DNA of 64,000 bases from Rusavskia elegans (taxonomy: Eukaryota > Ascomycota > Lecanoromycetes > Teloschistales > Teloschistaceae), in contig SAUG01000030.1 in the NCBI GenBank assembly GCA_011316305.1, positions 62,001-126,000 of the forward strand, written 5' to 3'. The notes beneath the pieces were generated by a model. The model saw only the letters and a list, made by a program, of their open reading frames with translations, was not told where the DNA came from and made no database searches. The translations under genes and the position numbers were made by a program. Of the stretch, positions 43,844 to 56,278 are shown piece by piece; position 1 is the stretch's first letter; the number at the start of each line of letters is the position of its first letter.

Positions 43844-46800
43844 TTAGAATCTCATCTTCCGCAAATCATTACTGCCCGAAGTCGCCTCCGCGGTACTAGC
43901 CGCACCGCTCCCACCGTTCTTCATTCTCCCGGTCGGAGAGCTGAGCGTGTCATTGTTGTTCAACCCTGTAGGTTGCATTAGTTGCATTGGAATGGACGGA
44001 AGGCTGATCTTAAGCCTAGCGACAACAAGAGGCCCGGCGAGGAGCGCAACGAATAGGATGAGCATGATGAAGTACAGAGTTGCGAATCGAATGACCCGCC
44101 GTTTCCGAAGTTTCGATTGCTTGATCGAGTATATCGGAGGTCGGATTTGACGACTAGTCCATGTTAGCTAACATACATGTCAAGGGTCCAGATACGGGCT
44201 GAGGCATACCTGGGTCGCAGCCAGAAGAGCATCACCGAGTGGAATTTGTCGATATAAGGGATGCAGATGGCTGGGAACATGATGAAGAGAAGCACGTGTC
44301 CTAGTATGAAGTCTGCAGCGAACATGCCGAGTTCGGTGATCTTGCAGAGGAACTCGCGGCCCGGTTGCGAGAAGGAGTGCCAACCCATGGCATACCATTT
44401 GCCATTCCACCATGCAATGTTCGACCCGTCTCCTTTGAACTCTCTTGTCAAAGCCAATCCAACGATTAGCTTGTATATGAATCGCTGAAGTGCAACAACG
44501 GCGATCATCCCCAGCAATGCTTTGGAGAATGACCACCCTTCGAGGAAGAACATCACCTCAAAGAAGGCGAGAAGCATGATGACAGAAATTCCGTGGGCTA
44601 TGCCGGCCAGGACCGGACCGAACTTTTTGCAACACATGCTGAGCACTGGACCCATGCAACAGGCCATACCGAAGAGTCCAGCCAGGACACCAGCGTTGAT
44701 AGCAATGGGCGCGAATGCAACTGCGGCCACACGGATCAGCGAGTTGGTAGCCTCGATTTTCTTATTATCATTATTGTCTCTGGTAACCCCGGTCAGAGCA
44801 TTGATGTACAGATATGGGATGAGGGTCACAGCGACCAGGAGCAGAGGACTGATGATCTCGCTGAAGAAGATATTGGTGAAGTGTGCACGAGGGGCATCCG
44901 AGGACATTTTGGGGGATGGTTCGCCGAGGGCTTTGCGTTTATACCCTGTGATCCGGGTCCGAGATAGACGGCAGAAGGCGATCCATGACGAGGCGTGTGC
45001 CCTCGAATTACCACGCGAAAGCCAACGTAGGAAGTCGCGGTAGTCGATGAAGAAGTCATTCCAAGAGAACTGGTGTGGGTTGAACAAGAATGGCGAAATG
45101 CAGAATGCCAGTAGGCTGATCCAGAAATAGAGCAGCCAGTAGCCCCAAATGGTCATGGTGGCAAATAATAACATCATCAAGAGCCGTGAGCCAAGGTAGA
45201 TTGAAGGACCAGCAAACCTCGAGTAGAGGACCCCGAATGGAATCCGAGCCGTCGCAAAGCCTCGACCGGTACCTATGTAACGTGCACCTCCATACGACAG
45301 ATCCTGGCTGATCGAGTTCGCGTAGATTTGGCAGACGAAAACCTCGAAAAGTGGCGAGAGGGAGCCAAAGTGCTTACCCAAACGTCTGGCTGCTCGCCAG
45401 AACCCTCGTTCCGTGAGCTCTTGAACGACCAAGGGCAAGAACGAGATGAAAAACACAATGAAGATTGATAGACAGCAGCGAAAGACCCAGTCGGTAACGG
45501 GAGTCAGATTGGCGCAGCCTGTTGGCAGGAGAGCGTCTGTTTTCGGTTTTTGGGGGTTGTAGTCGCAGATAATAGTCTCGTGGTGCAAGGCTCCAAGGTT
45601 GATCAGAGTTATCATGAACAGCTGGACCGAGACGATAATGAAGAGATTGTTGATGTGGAATCCAGGGTGGGCGTAGTAGAAGGACAGGAATCGGTCCAAC
45701 GGTAATTGCGTACCCAGGTAGTAATACTCTCGTGACAGCATCTGCTCTCCCATACCCGTACCAATCTTGGTTGTGAAATTCAAGATGGAGCCAAATCCGA
45801 GATCACGGCCCTTACCACACTGGTAGTACTCGCAATGTTTTATGCGACCACCACGTAGCAGAGCATTCATTCCAGCGTAGATATCTTCATTCAAGTGGAG
45901 CCCTTTTTGGGCTTTCGAGACGCCTCCTCGAGTTGTCATGAAGATACCATTGAGGAAATCGGGATGTCCGTAATGCAGTTTGCCACCAATTTGAGCCAGT
46001 GTACGAGCAAAAAGGGTACCGAAGGTCTGTTCTTTCCCAGCAGCAACGTCACCGAGAATACCAATGTTCTCGGAGAAAATGTACTCTCGGGCACCGAGGA
46101 TGGCCACGGGTGTCGTAGTGTTTGGAGGCAGGCCTGGTGTATAAGGAGAGACATTGTCTGTGGTCATTTCTTCAAATTCGGCAAGGACGCTTCGAATCTT
46201 GAGACATTCTTCGAGATAATTGTCCTGGTTGGCATCAATAAGCTGGATGTACTCTCCTCGGTAAAAGATGATCGAATGGTTCTGATTATCAGATTTTCCG
46301 TCGCCAAGGATGGGGTTGCCGGACAATTGGATGCGGAACTTGGGTCGACGCATACCGTTATCCATGAGCTCGGAGTGTCCGTCGATCAATGCCGAGTATA
46401 GGCGAGGTTCTTCGCCTTCATTCACAGGTGGCTCCTCGTCAAGATACGCAATCTGGAGATCCGGGTAAGCTCTCAAGAGGAATTCGGTGTTTTCGCGCTC
46501 TTCCTTGTTGAACTTGGCATAACGTTGCATGGAAACGACGATCTTGAACTTGCGTCGTGCCATACGTTCCAACTCACGCTCAAGCTTGTCAGAATTACCC
46601 CCAAACATCTGAACAACTTCGGGATTTTCGACACGGTATAGTAGCTTGATGGCACGGCTGTAGTTCATGAACCCAGAAATCGTCCGGTACAGAGTCTGCG
46701 AACGAAGGGAAGCCCATATCCTTGTACGTAAAGTGTACTCGGGAGCAGCTGATTTGAAACCAATGCAATAAAACGGAAGGTCGTCGATCTTGCTTTTTGC

Positions 46801-49800
46801 AGTGTCCTTTTCGGTTTTCTCGTAATCACCGTTGAACTGCGAAGTCTCGTCTGCCAGAATCTTGGTATCTTTGACGAAACAATCCCACTCATGAGGATGC
46901 AGTTGTTTCAAGTATTCCAATAGAGTAACACGTGAGTAGGGTTCATCCTCCCGAATAATTTCTCGTAAAGAAAGCAAGATTTTCTCGCCGTAATGGGGAA
47001 TGAGTACCGTGAAGGTTGGCATGTTGTCAACGGGTAAAGGCTCGGGGATTGGAGTGGACAACGACTGCGCAAAGAAGGATATCCGACGTTCTGCTTCGCT
47101 CTGGACAGGGAAGAATTCTGTCTTGAACGAATGGTCTTCCTGTGAGACAAAAAAGGTAGGTGCCCGAAGAGTCCGCTTTCCCTCTTGTTCGGAAGGCACT
47201 TGGTGATAGAGCAGTTTCTGAACGTGGTCGATTGCAAGAAGATGCTCACGATACATGGAGATGACAATGGCGTTCCAGATCTGAGAGATCAAGACCTTTG
47301 GCTTGTACTTGATTTCCATATCGGTTGTCGCCAGTACCTTAGAATAGATACGTTTAGGCAACCGAGAGAAAATGTTTCTCCAGGGAGTCCAGATGGAGAC
47401 ACCGAGGTAGAAGGACCGGGCGACCGAGAATACGGTATTCCAGATGATGTACCAGAGGTAGGTGTCGAGGAAAAAGAGGCAGAGATCGGTGATCATCATG
47501 ATGCCGAGCAAAATCCGGGGTTGGTGTTTACAAAGCACGGTTCCGATGATCTTGTCTCCTTGGCAGTTCCGTATTCTCAGCTGAGATAAGATCGCAATAG
47601 GATCACGCAGCGACAAGGTCAGGAAGAAATAAGATTCAATGAACTTCGTGAGGAAGACCAGAAACCATAGACCGTACGACATCCACATATCGTTGCCACT
47701 AAGGCGTGGCCAACTCGCGGTGAATGTTTGGCTGGCAACGAACTGGCGTGAGTTTTTCTTCATGTAACTTCCAAATAGACCACCGAGTGGCATGATGCTG
47801 AAGAAGAAGAACGTCACGAGGGCGATGATGAACTGAACCACGCCAAGTATCTCCGCGATCTTGCCTTTTCCGCCGGCTATTCCAAAGATATACACGGACG
47901 GTGCAACGTTGAGGGCAAAAATACCCAGGATGAAGAAGAGGCGTTTGGTGAGGTGTTGAGCTCCCGCCCATCGTCGAGGAACGTAGGCCCATTCTGCAAC
48001 GCTCGCAACAAGCATGAGGATCGAGGTCACAGTACCACCCAGGCCCATTGCAGAAAATTGGGCGGCTTTCGGCGGCAGTGTTCCCATTTGCTGTTCAAAA
48101 TGAGGGGTGTAGAAAGTGGGGGAGTTCCAGGCGGTGTAGAACCAGAAGACGGTGACATGGATGACCCAGATTCGATTGAAGTTGACCAGTAGATGAGCCC
48201 ATGATCGGGTTTCCTTGTAGGTCTTGAAAAAAACCTTTTTCCAAGTCACCTCACGGAGCTTAAGGTATCGCTGATCAGGGGGGAGGTCCACGATCCTGGA
48301 CTTGTCTTCCATGACAATTCGCTCGATCCCTTCAGGATACCAAAATAGCTGATTGATGTCATCATATCCTACAACCTGATTGTGGTCGCGCTCTCTTCTC
48401 ACATATTTGCCGTCTTGTATTTCGTATCCTTGGTCACGACAATATTGGTAGAGTGGCGTTATGACCTCGTTGAGGTAGGTGAATTCCTCCACAGGCTCGA
48501 CACGGTTTTGGCATGCAGGGGATACGAGGTAATCCGAAGCGCACTTGAAAATGAAACACAAAGCCTCGGGCATGAACCGGACTTGGTTGGCCTCACCCCA
48601 GCACAACAAGAAAAGAGCCAACTGCCGGATGCGATCATGCTGCGACATGCGGTTCATGCGGGACTTCCATCGGTACTCGGCGGCTTCGAGACTGTTGTCT
48701 CCTTCGAGACTTTCGAGGGTCTGATCCTCGTTGTGGCGTTCGTCTTGGTCAGCCTTCTTCTTCGCCGCCTTGCGAGCTTTTCGGGTCCTCCGATTAGCCT
48801 TTCCAAGTTTCATATTTGCGAAACCCACAGCATCGTCAAGGTCAAGATGAGCGGCGAAATACCATCGACGATAATTGGCATTGTCTCCTCCGATGTAGTC
48901 GGCGTGTAGAGAAAGAAGGGCTTGGTTTGGGGTCATACGAGAAGCCCTAGAGTCGAGCAGAGTCATGAGATGATCGTACATGTTCCTCATGCTGTCCCTC
49001 TGAAATCCAAACTTGGCAGTCAGATCAAGAAAGATATCTTCGACTTCTTCCTTGGAGACAGGAATCTGGGCATCAGAAGTCCATGCTGGATACGGCTCCC
49101 GGGAACGTTGGCCGGCAGGAAGGGCGTTACCGTAGTCCATGCCGTATAAAGGGGTTGAAGCGCCAGATGAGCGGTTCCCACCATAGGAGATTTGAGAGGA
49201 AGGAGGACGATAGCCCCGGCCTCCGCCTGATCCATCGTTGTAACTATTGTAGGCGTCTCCACGGCCATAGTAATCCATGTCGGTTGCTCTGGCCATGTCG
49301 GATCTCATGGTGAAGTCGCTGAAGGTCTCCGAATCCTCTTCAGAGTCGTGACCTCTTCGGCGTGGTTTGGCACTGCTGGACATCAGCGCTGGATTGAGCG
49401 AACACGATGAGTTACACTACGCACCCATACCCGCCTTGACCATATTGGTTCTGCTGGCCAGCAGCAGGTGTACCTTGGTCATAATACTGGTCATTGTAGT
49501 AGTCATCGTGGTAGCCTTGCTGATGACCGTCGTAATATCCACCATCCTGTTGGTATGGGTTGGTGGCATCGGCATTATAATACCCACTGCAGCGTGTGAG
49601 AAATGATATGTAAAAGCAGTGGACGGGTTACTTACGATTCGTCATAATAACCGCCTCGGCCTTGCTGTTGCGTATAGTCTTGGTGCTGAGCGCCTTGCGG
49701 TTGGTGGGAGTAGTCTTGCTGATGATCGTAGTAGCCTTGATTCTGGTCGTCCTGGTAATAGGAGTCTGTAGCTTGGGGGTGATGGCCATAGCCATCATCA

Positions 49801-49829
49801 TAGTGACCGTTCTGAGGATGGCCGGACAT
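43844..49829 (-). CDS. FKS1: 1,3-beta-glucan synthase catalytic subunit
   Basis: Exons 49829-49636, 49586-49425, 49375-44210 and 44153-43844 give about 1943 aa. The first two exons encode the Tyr/Gln/Gly-rich N terminus ([10 protein letters not shown]...[12 protein letters not shown]); the big third exon starts in the [14 protein letters not shown] block and carries the GT48 domain and multiple membrane segments; the last exon adds a final membrane segment ([19 protein letters not shown]) and polar tail. Fks1 polymerises UDP-glucose into linear beta-1,3-glucan at the plasma membrane under Rho1 control and is the echinocandin target. Hot spot 1 reads FLTLSLRDP near residue 700 and hot spot 2 DWVFRCCLS near 1412. 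An ATG at 49383 starts a long open frame, but would drop the conserved N terminus. The third-exon acceptor is a tandem CAGCAG. Confidence 0.95.
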
Positions 49830-51996
49830 GATGACGATATTAGATGCGCTCTACGGTCGACTGAGGCATATTAGCGACGATTGTTGATGATGATCAGGCA
49901 TAGAAGGGTAGATTTTGAGAAGCTGTTGTTGACGGATGGAGGGGGTAAGTCGTGCCGCAACACGCAAGAAGGCGGAAAGCTATTGCCACTCACTGTGCTA
50001 TGCGTCCATGAATTTTACAATGTGTCGGATATGGATGCGGAGCCAACGCAAGAGTGTTGGTGATGCAGAGATAGGAATGACTTGTCGTGTTGAGGTGTTT
50101 GGGTGGAGCACAGTCCAGTGGAAGAGTGGTGCCAAGCTCGAAACCCTCTCCAAGGCTGTTTGCGCGTGTCTATGACCTTTGGCTCGACTGAGAAAGTCTG
50201 GGTAGAAGTTAAGAGCTGGCAAATCAGGATGCTGTGATCTGGCGATGGAATTGGAACGAGGGTGATGAGGAGAAAGAGCGGCTGGATTTGTTGATGGCGC
50301 AGTTGCTCCGCGATACGACTTTTCGCTCTCGCTACCAATGGATCAAACGACAGTCCCACCGGCCTCGACGACAACCTAAAGGACCGACAGCCTCGAGTGA
50401 GCGAAGAAAAACGCCAGCAACGAGGATAGCGGATCTGTCAAGGACCTGGTGATAACGAAAGTGTGGGATAGGACAGATGTTTGTAGGGGGCTTGAGTTCA
50501 GAAAAGGGAGAAATGAAGCAAGCAGGTATCCACATTATTTTCCATGATCACGGCGCTAGTCGATCCCCGTACGATCTACGCGTTTTTCAAGTTTACATAC
50601 CGGAAGGTAACTTTACGCACTAAGGTACGGTACCTTACTGACAATGCCTTGTTTAAGGTAAGGTACCACCTACCTGTACTCTTTATTCGGATTTCCCTGG
50701 AAACTCCTAATTCATGGTCGTGATGAACTTATTTGCTGGCTTTTTCCAACATCAAAGCGTTACACAGTCTGCTTGTCTTTCCTTGTCCATTACACTTTCC
50801 CACAATCGCCCTGGCTTGAACTTATATGTCACTGTCAAATGGTGCATAAGCCTCCCGAGACCCTGACCGTTGGGAAAGCCCAACGAAATCCTCCAGCATC
50901 GATGCAATAAGAATAAGTACCAGCGGCCGTCATTTTTCATGATTTCCGATAGCACTATTTTGGGATTTCTGCGCGGTCAAAAGATCTACGAAGCGATGTC
51001 CTACTCGTACAACAAGTCAAGACCTGGGGACATTTGATAAGTGATCATCCAGATCATCCAGTGTGAGTGCTTCAGGAGTTCCCAGCTAACGGAGTGACAA
51101 TTTCCGGAGCAGGTATAAAAATAGCAGTGAGCGGAGTGGCAAAGATGCTATAAACAGTTAAGCGGTGAACTAGGCGCTGAGCTGCTTTTGCCGTGAGAGG
51201 CAGAAATCCACAGATCATCAAAAGCCGTTGCTGTCCCATTGGCTCTGGCGTTTAGGAATAGGGGCTGATCTCAAAATTACAGAAACTGTGTCTCGCTGTG
51301 GTAAGGTAAGCTATCGTCGGATACACGTATTTTACTCAACAGCAAATTCGAGCCGCGGGGGTCTCCCTATGCCTGCAGATTCTGAGGAGATTCCTCAACA
51401 GCAGCAGTTCAGACGACATGTATCATGCATGTTCTGCAGAGTAGATAGATAACTCATGTACTGCGGAGTACACTTGCCTAGGTTCAGGATGTCCTACACT
51501 TTGCATGATTCCAACATTAATAACAATTATTTATTCTCCAGAAGGGAGTCGGCTGTGACGGGATATCGAATAACGTCGAACGCATGTGACGGATCTTGCG
51601 CGTCGATTGAAGTCATAGAGTCGGGTTGTCGTGTCTGATTATTGGGTGGCAATAAGGAGTAAAGTAGTCGTACGGAGTACGTAGGCACAAGGCGGGCGGC
51701 GGCGCAATCGACGGGACGCTGCTGAAACTCCATCAACGGAAAAGTGAAGTGTCCACAACCGTCATTGGTCTACTTCTTCTCTTTACCTTCAATCTGTCAC
51801 TGCGACACTGTTCCATCCACTCGTTGTTTCCTCAGCTTCATTCTTATCGTTACGGCCGGGTCACAACCTTTTGCATTGCGATTTCCTTCTCGAGCCTCTC
51901 GCTACTATCTTCTGCGTCTTCCTTACTTCACCAACATAAACATCAACGTCAATAGAAAGGCCATCCTCACTACCGGTACCTCCACATCTCGACATC
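49830..51996. promoter_or_regulatory. 2.2-kb divergent promoter region, FKS1/GH72
   Basis: The largest gap in the window separates the opposed starts of two beta-1,3-glucan genes. No ORF in it looks coding. It contains a TA(A/T)4TAG box at 51116-51124, an imperfect palindrome-rich patch around 50610-50680 built from GGTAC steps, and two copies of a GCGGAGTAC/ACGGAGTAC motif (51463-51471 and 51672-51680). A CT-rich leader precedes the GH72 ATG. Confidence 0.55.
51116..51124 (+). promoter_or_regulatory. Candidate RlmA/Rlm1-type box
   Basis: The string TAAAAATAG matches TA(A/T)4TAG, the binding box of the MADS factor RlmA/Rlm1, which in Aspergillus and yeast induces cell-wall genes under wall stress. 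A 9-bp match can occur by chance in 2.2 kb. Confidence 0.3.
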
Positions 51997-53828
51997 ATGA
52001 AGTTCGGATCAATATTGGCAGCCGCAGCGACTCTGGTGATTTTTTGTGCCGCTGCCGACCTTGACCCCATTGTAATCAAGGTGCGACTTGTGCTCACTCG
52101 CATGGAAAGTCGCTGTCATTCTGACATATGGCTGTGAATCAGGGCTCGAAATTTTTTTACAAAACAAATGGGACAGAGTTGTAAGTCGATTGCACACTTC
52201 ATCATCCTACCCTGCACGGACTAACATCTGCCAGTTTCATAAAGGGTATAGCCTATCAACGTATGCCGTTCAAGAGGTCCATTCCATCGATACGAAACTA
52301 AAAAACCGTCAGAGGATTACTCCAGTAATGGCACCATCAGTGGTGGTACTAGCTATACCGATCCTTTGGCCGACCAGACTGTTTGCGCTCGAGACATTCC
52401 CCTCATGGCGCAGCTGCAGACGAACACAATCCGAGTCTATGCCATAGACCCCACCAAGAATCACGATCAATGCATGCAGATGCTTGCCGACGCCGGTATC
52501 TATGTCGTTGCTGATCTGGGAGAGCCCAAGAATTCAATCAACCGCGATTCGCCGCAGTGGAATCAGGCCATCTACCAGCGTTACACCGCTGTGGTGGACA
52601 ACTTGTCCAAGTACACGAATACTCTTGGCTTCTTCGCTGGGAATGAGGTTACGAACATGGCGAACAACACCGAAGCGAGTGCCTTTGTCAAGGCCGCCGT
52701 AAGAGATGTCAAGGCCTATATCGTTCAGAAGAAGTACCGGCCTCTTGGCGTTGGGTACGCTACCAATGACGATGATCAGCGAACCGAGCTCGCACAGTAT
52801 TTCAACTGTGGTGACCCTTCCGCTTCGATTGACTTTTGGGGCTACAACATCTATTCGTGGTGTGGACAGTCGAGCTATAGGGAATCACACTATGAGGAAC
52901 GTACCCGAGAGTTCTCTACATATAACGTTCCATCCTTCTTTGCCGAGTACGGATGCAATACGGAGGGGGCACGAGAATTCGATGAAGTCGAGGCTCTCTA
53001 TGGAGACCAGATGACTAAGGTCTGGTCGGGAGGTATAGTCTACATGTATTATCAAGAAGCCAACGACTACGGTCAGTGCACCCTATGTATCTGCGTTTGC
53101 AAGGCTAAATGTTGGCAGGTCTCGTGTCAGTGGGTTCGGATAAGAAAGCAACCAAGCTTCCGGATTTCACCGCGTTGTCCAGTCAACTCGCCAAAGTAAC
53201 TCCGTCGGGGGTTGCAATGTCAGCGTATTCACCCACCAACAGGCCTCAAGCTTGTCCCAAGCAAGACAACGCTTGGTCTGCAAGTGAGAAACTGCCCCCT
53301 TCGCCCAACAATGCCGTCTGCTCTTGCATGGTGCAGAGCCTCAACTGTACAGCAAATTCCGACATCAGCGACGACGACTTGCAGACGAACTTTGACTATC
53401 TTTGCGATCCCAACAATGGAAATTACTGCAGTGGTATTCTTGCCAACGGTAGCACAGGGGTGTATGGAGCGTACTCCATGTGCGCTCCTGAAGAGCGCAT
53501 TGCTTGGGCTTTCAACGCATTCTTCATGGACCAAACCAAGAATAATCCCAAGAACACCGATCCTTGCAATTTCAAGGGCGCCGCCAAAAAGCAGACCGCC
53601 AAAGCTAACGGTGATTGCCGAAATGTTGTCAACCAAGCCGGAGATGGAGGCACCGGTGTCATTACTGGTGCACCGGCGGCTACAGGAGGGAGCTCCGGGG
53701 GCTCGTCGGCCGCGACCACGGGAGCTGCGAGTGCATTGATTGTTCCCGGCTTCAATGCCGGCATGCTCCAAATGGCTGCGTACATTACGGTCGCCGCATT
53801 GATTGGCGCTTCAATGGTTCTTTTGTAA
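51997..53828 (+). CDS. GPI-anchored 1,3-beta-glucanosyltransferase (GH72 + X8/CBM43)
   Basis: Exons 51997-52080, 52143-52180, 52235-52260, 52313-53071 and 53119-53828 give 538 aa. A signal peptide (MKFGSILAAAATLVIFCAAA) is followed by the GH72 domain: FFIKGIAYQ, DIPLMAQLQTNTIRVYAIDP, GNEVTN with the acid/base Glu near 160 and FFAEYG with the nucleophile near 259. The Cys-rich X8/CBM43 module follows (CSCMVQSLNC...CDPNNGNYCSGI) and then a Ser/Gly/Ala linker and hydrophobic tail typical of GPI addition. Gas/Gel enzymes cut and rejoin beta-1,3-glucan chains, elongating the polymer made by Fks1. The second and third exons are only 38 and 26 nt; phases agree. Divergent from FKS1. Confidence 0.93.
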
Positions 53829-54075
53829 GACGGCGGCAAATATGGACGCTCCCGAGCGAGTCTCAGGTCAGGCCAACATTGATCGCATGGTACGGCCGTG
53901 AACGAATTGTCACGAGGAGGTTAGCATGCAGCTTGTAACATAATAGATACTAGGATTAGATTGGTTTAATGAACCCTAAGCAGTTTGCGTTGCCATAGTG
54001 ACGGCCTATGAAAGACTGTACAAACATTACGGAATCGGTTACCCCTTACACCTCCTAGTTATTCGCAAAAGCAAT

Positions 54076-56090
54076 ATGGTAAGATTAAACCGCATCATCG
54101 ATAGCGACGACGAGTTTCCAGAGCTCTCCACCATAATTGCAGAAGATACTTTATCATTCCAGAAGCAAAGAGCAAGAATTCAAGAACCGAACGGCAATAC
54201 AAGCACAAACCCCTCGGAGCATCCTAGTTCATCGATCCATGGGTTGAATTCGACCACGAAAATATCCGACGGAAGTCACGAGGGGAAAAAGCAAAGACCT
54301 TTGAAAATTGCCCACGTCAATTCGGTATTGCTTTCACTTACAAGTCGAGATGCTTTGCCTACTGAGCCGTCGGAGGGCGGAACCAGACCCAATGTACGAA
54401 AGTCTGTCAAAGGTCCACCGAAGCAGACTCCCTTGTTGTCTAGCATAGATTCTCCTATAGATTCTGACGACTGGTCGTCGGATCACATGTCTGACTTCGT
54501 TGTCGATGATTCAGATAGCGAAGATAGTGAGGGGAGGTCTTACGGCCCAACTAGGCGTTGTTTGCCGTCTCGCACAGAGGATTATTCACAGGGGATCGGT
54601 TTTCGTCCTTTACCAAGGGGCTACTCAGATGATCATGAAAAGATACGGTGTTCGAACAAATCCCGAAATGCCTTGCGAAGCGAGAGTCTTGGAGAGGGTG
54701 AGCCAACCAGGTCGGCGGCCACGAGGGAACAGCATATTCCTAGGGTCGAAAATCGTATTGATTCGGTAACGAGCAGACATGATGATAATTTTGAAGAGCC
54801 AATTTCGATACTGAAATTGTAGGATTAATCTATGAAGACACTAAGCGAGGAGATGATTATACTGACCAGCACGCAGTTCTCCCCCAGGTTTGAAATCACC
54901 TTCAAGGTCTCCGCCGCTGAGTCAAGCGGTAACGCCTCCAGCAAGTCCTACGAGATTGAAGCTGCCCTCCCCGAATAAAAGGTTCCATATACCGCCTTCC
55001 CCTCACCGTCCTAGCATAGACGCCTTCTGGAGTCAGGAAGTAGTCAATGATTGGAACGATTCTTACACGCCGAGGAAGTCTCCAAGCAGGATTACCATCG
55101 CGTTCAAAGAAGATGACAAAGACTACCCTTCGCCTTCCCAGACCGAAAGAAGAAGTCCCAGCAAAAGTCCAATCAAGGTAGACAAGGAAGCTGCTGGAAG
55201 ACGGAAAGCGTTCAACCAAAACAAGTACGAGCTTGCGGCTACTTTTCTCAAAGAACTTGACCAAACAATGGTTAATGGTCAAATTACAAGTTTGGCAGAG
55301 CCGACTGGAGGTGTTCGGCTTGTATGGAGTAAGAAGCTGCAGTCGACCGCTGGGCGAGCGAACTGGAGGCGAGAAGCTATTCGAACCAAAGATGGGGAAG
55401 GGCACATGTCGACCACAACGTACCGTCACCATGCATCGATCGAACTTGCAGATAAAGTGATTGACGACGAAGGTGCATACCAACCACCCGCGGACGAGAA
55501 AGGAGAGTACACGCTTGCTGACCATTTACTTAGATCGCCTCATCAACGTGATTGCCCACGAGTACTGTCATCTCCTGAACTTCATGATCAGCAACATCAA
55601 AGACAACCCACACGGCAAGGAATTCAAAATCTGGGCAAAGAAATGTTCCACCGCATTCGCACATCGTGGCGTCAATGTAACGACCACCCATGTCTATGAA
55701 ATCTCATACAAGTACATCTGGGCGTGTAGCAAGTGCGGTGTTGAGTACAAACGGCACAGCAAGTCGATCGACCCCTCCAGGCACTCGTGCGGTAAGTGTC
55801 ATGAAAAGCTGGTACAGGTGAAGCCGACGCCGAGAGGGGAGGGCAAAGGGATAAGTGACTATCAGCAGTTCGTCAAGCGGAATTTCGCGAGGGTGAAGAG
55901 GGAGAGGCCGGAGATGAGCATGGGAGAGGTCATGGCTGCATTGGGGAAAGAGTTTCGAGAGGCGAAAGAGAAGGCGATGGGTGAAGTGGTCGTCCAGGTG
56001 GACGAGGGACTGAAAGATGGCGGGGATGAGGATACTGGACTGGAATCTGTTGTGAGGAAGCTGGATTTCCTAGCATTGGAAACGGACTAA
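54076..56090 (+). CDS. SprT-like zinc metalloprotease (GCNA/ACRC type)
   Basis: Exons 54076-54818, 54877-55472 and 55534-56090 give 631 aa. The N-terminal 400 residues are acidic, Ser/Pro-rich and probably disordered (DDWSSDHMSDFVVDDSDSED). The SprT domain begins near residue 390 (FNQNKYELAATFLKELDQT) and contains the zinc protease motif HEYCHLLNF in exon 3; a zinc ribbon follows (CSKCGVEY...CGKCHEKL). The second splice joins ADKVIDDE to DRLINVIAHEYCHL, restoring the conserved helix. Proteins with a disordered acidic half plus SprT and zinc ribbon belong to the GCNA group, linked in animals and yeast to clearing DNA-protein crosslinks; that role here is inferred. The C terminus is a charged helix with an HMG-like KxGISDYQQFVKRNF block. 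Confidence 0.83.
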
Positions 56091-56278
56091 TAATCCCTGG
56101 TGTCTTGGATGGATTGCCCGTTCTGTCTCTCTGTGCCGGTCTCATTGTATACGCTGGTCAATCCACTAGACATCCGTACTAAGATGTCTTCTATCGACTG
56201 CCCTCTCTATTTGGTCAGGTTCCATTGTTTCTCTGTGTCTGAATTGCCGTCATCTAATGTGCTCGGGCCTACCTAATC

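Noticed and set aside
44522..45043. 173-codon plus-strand ORF inside FKS1
   Set aside because: Antisense shadow of the conserved membrane region of Fks1.
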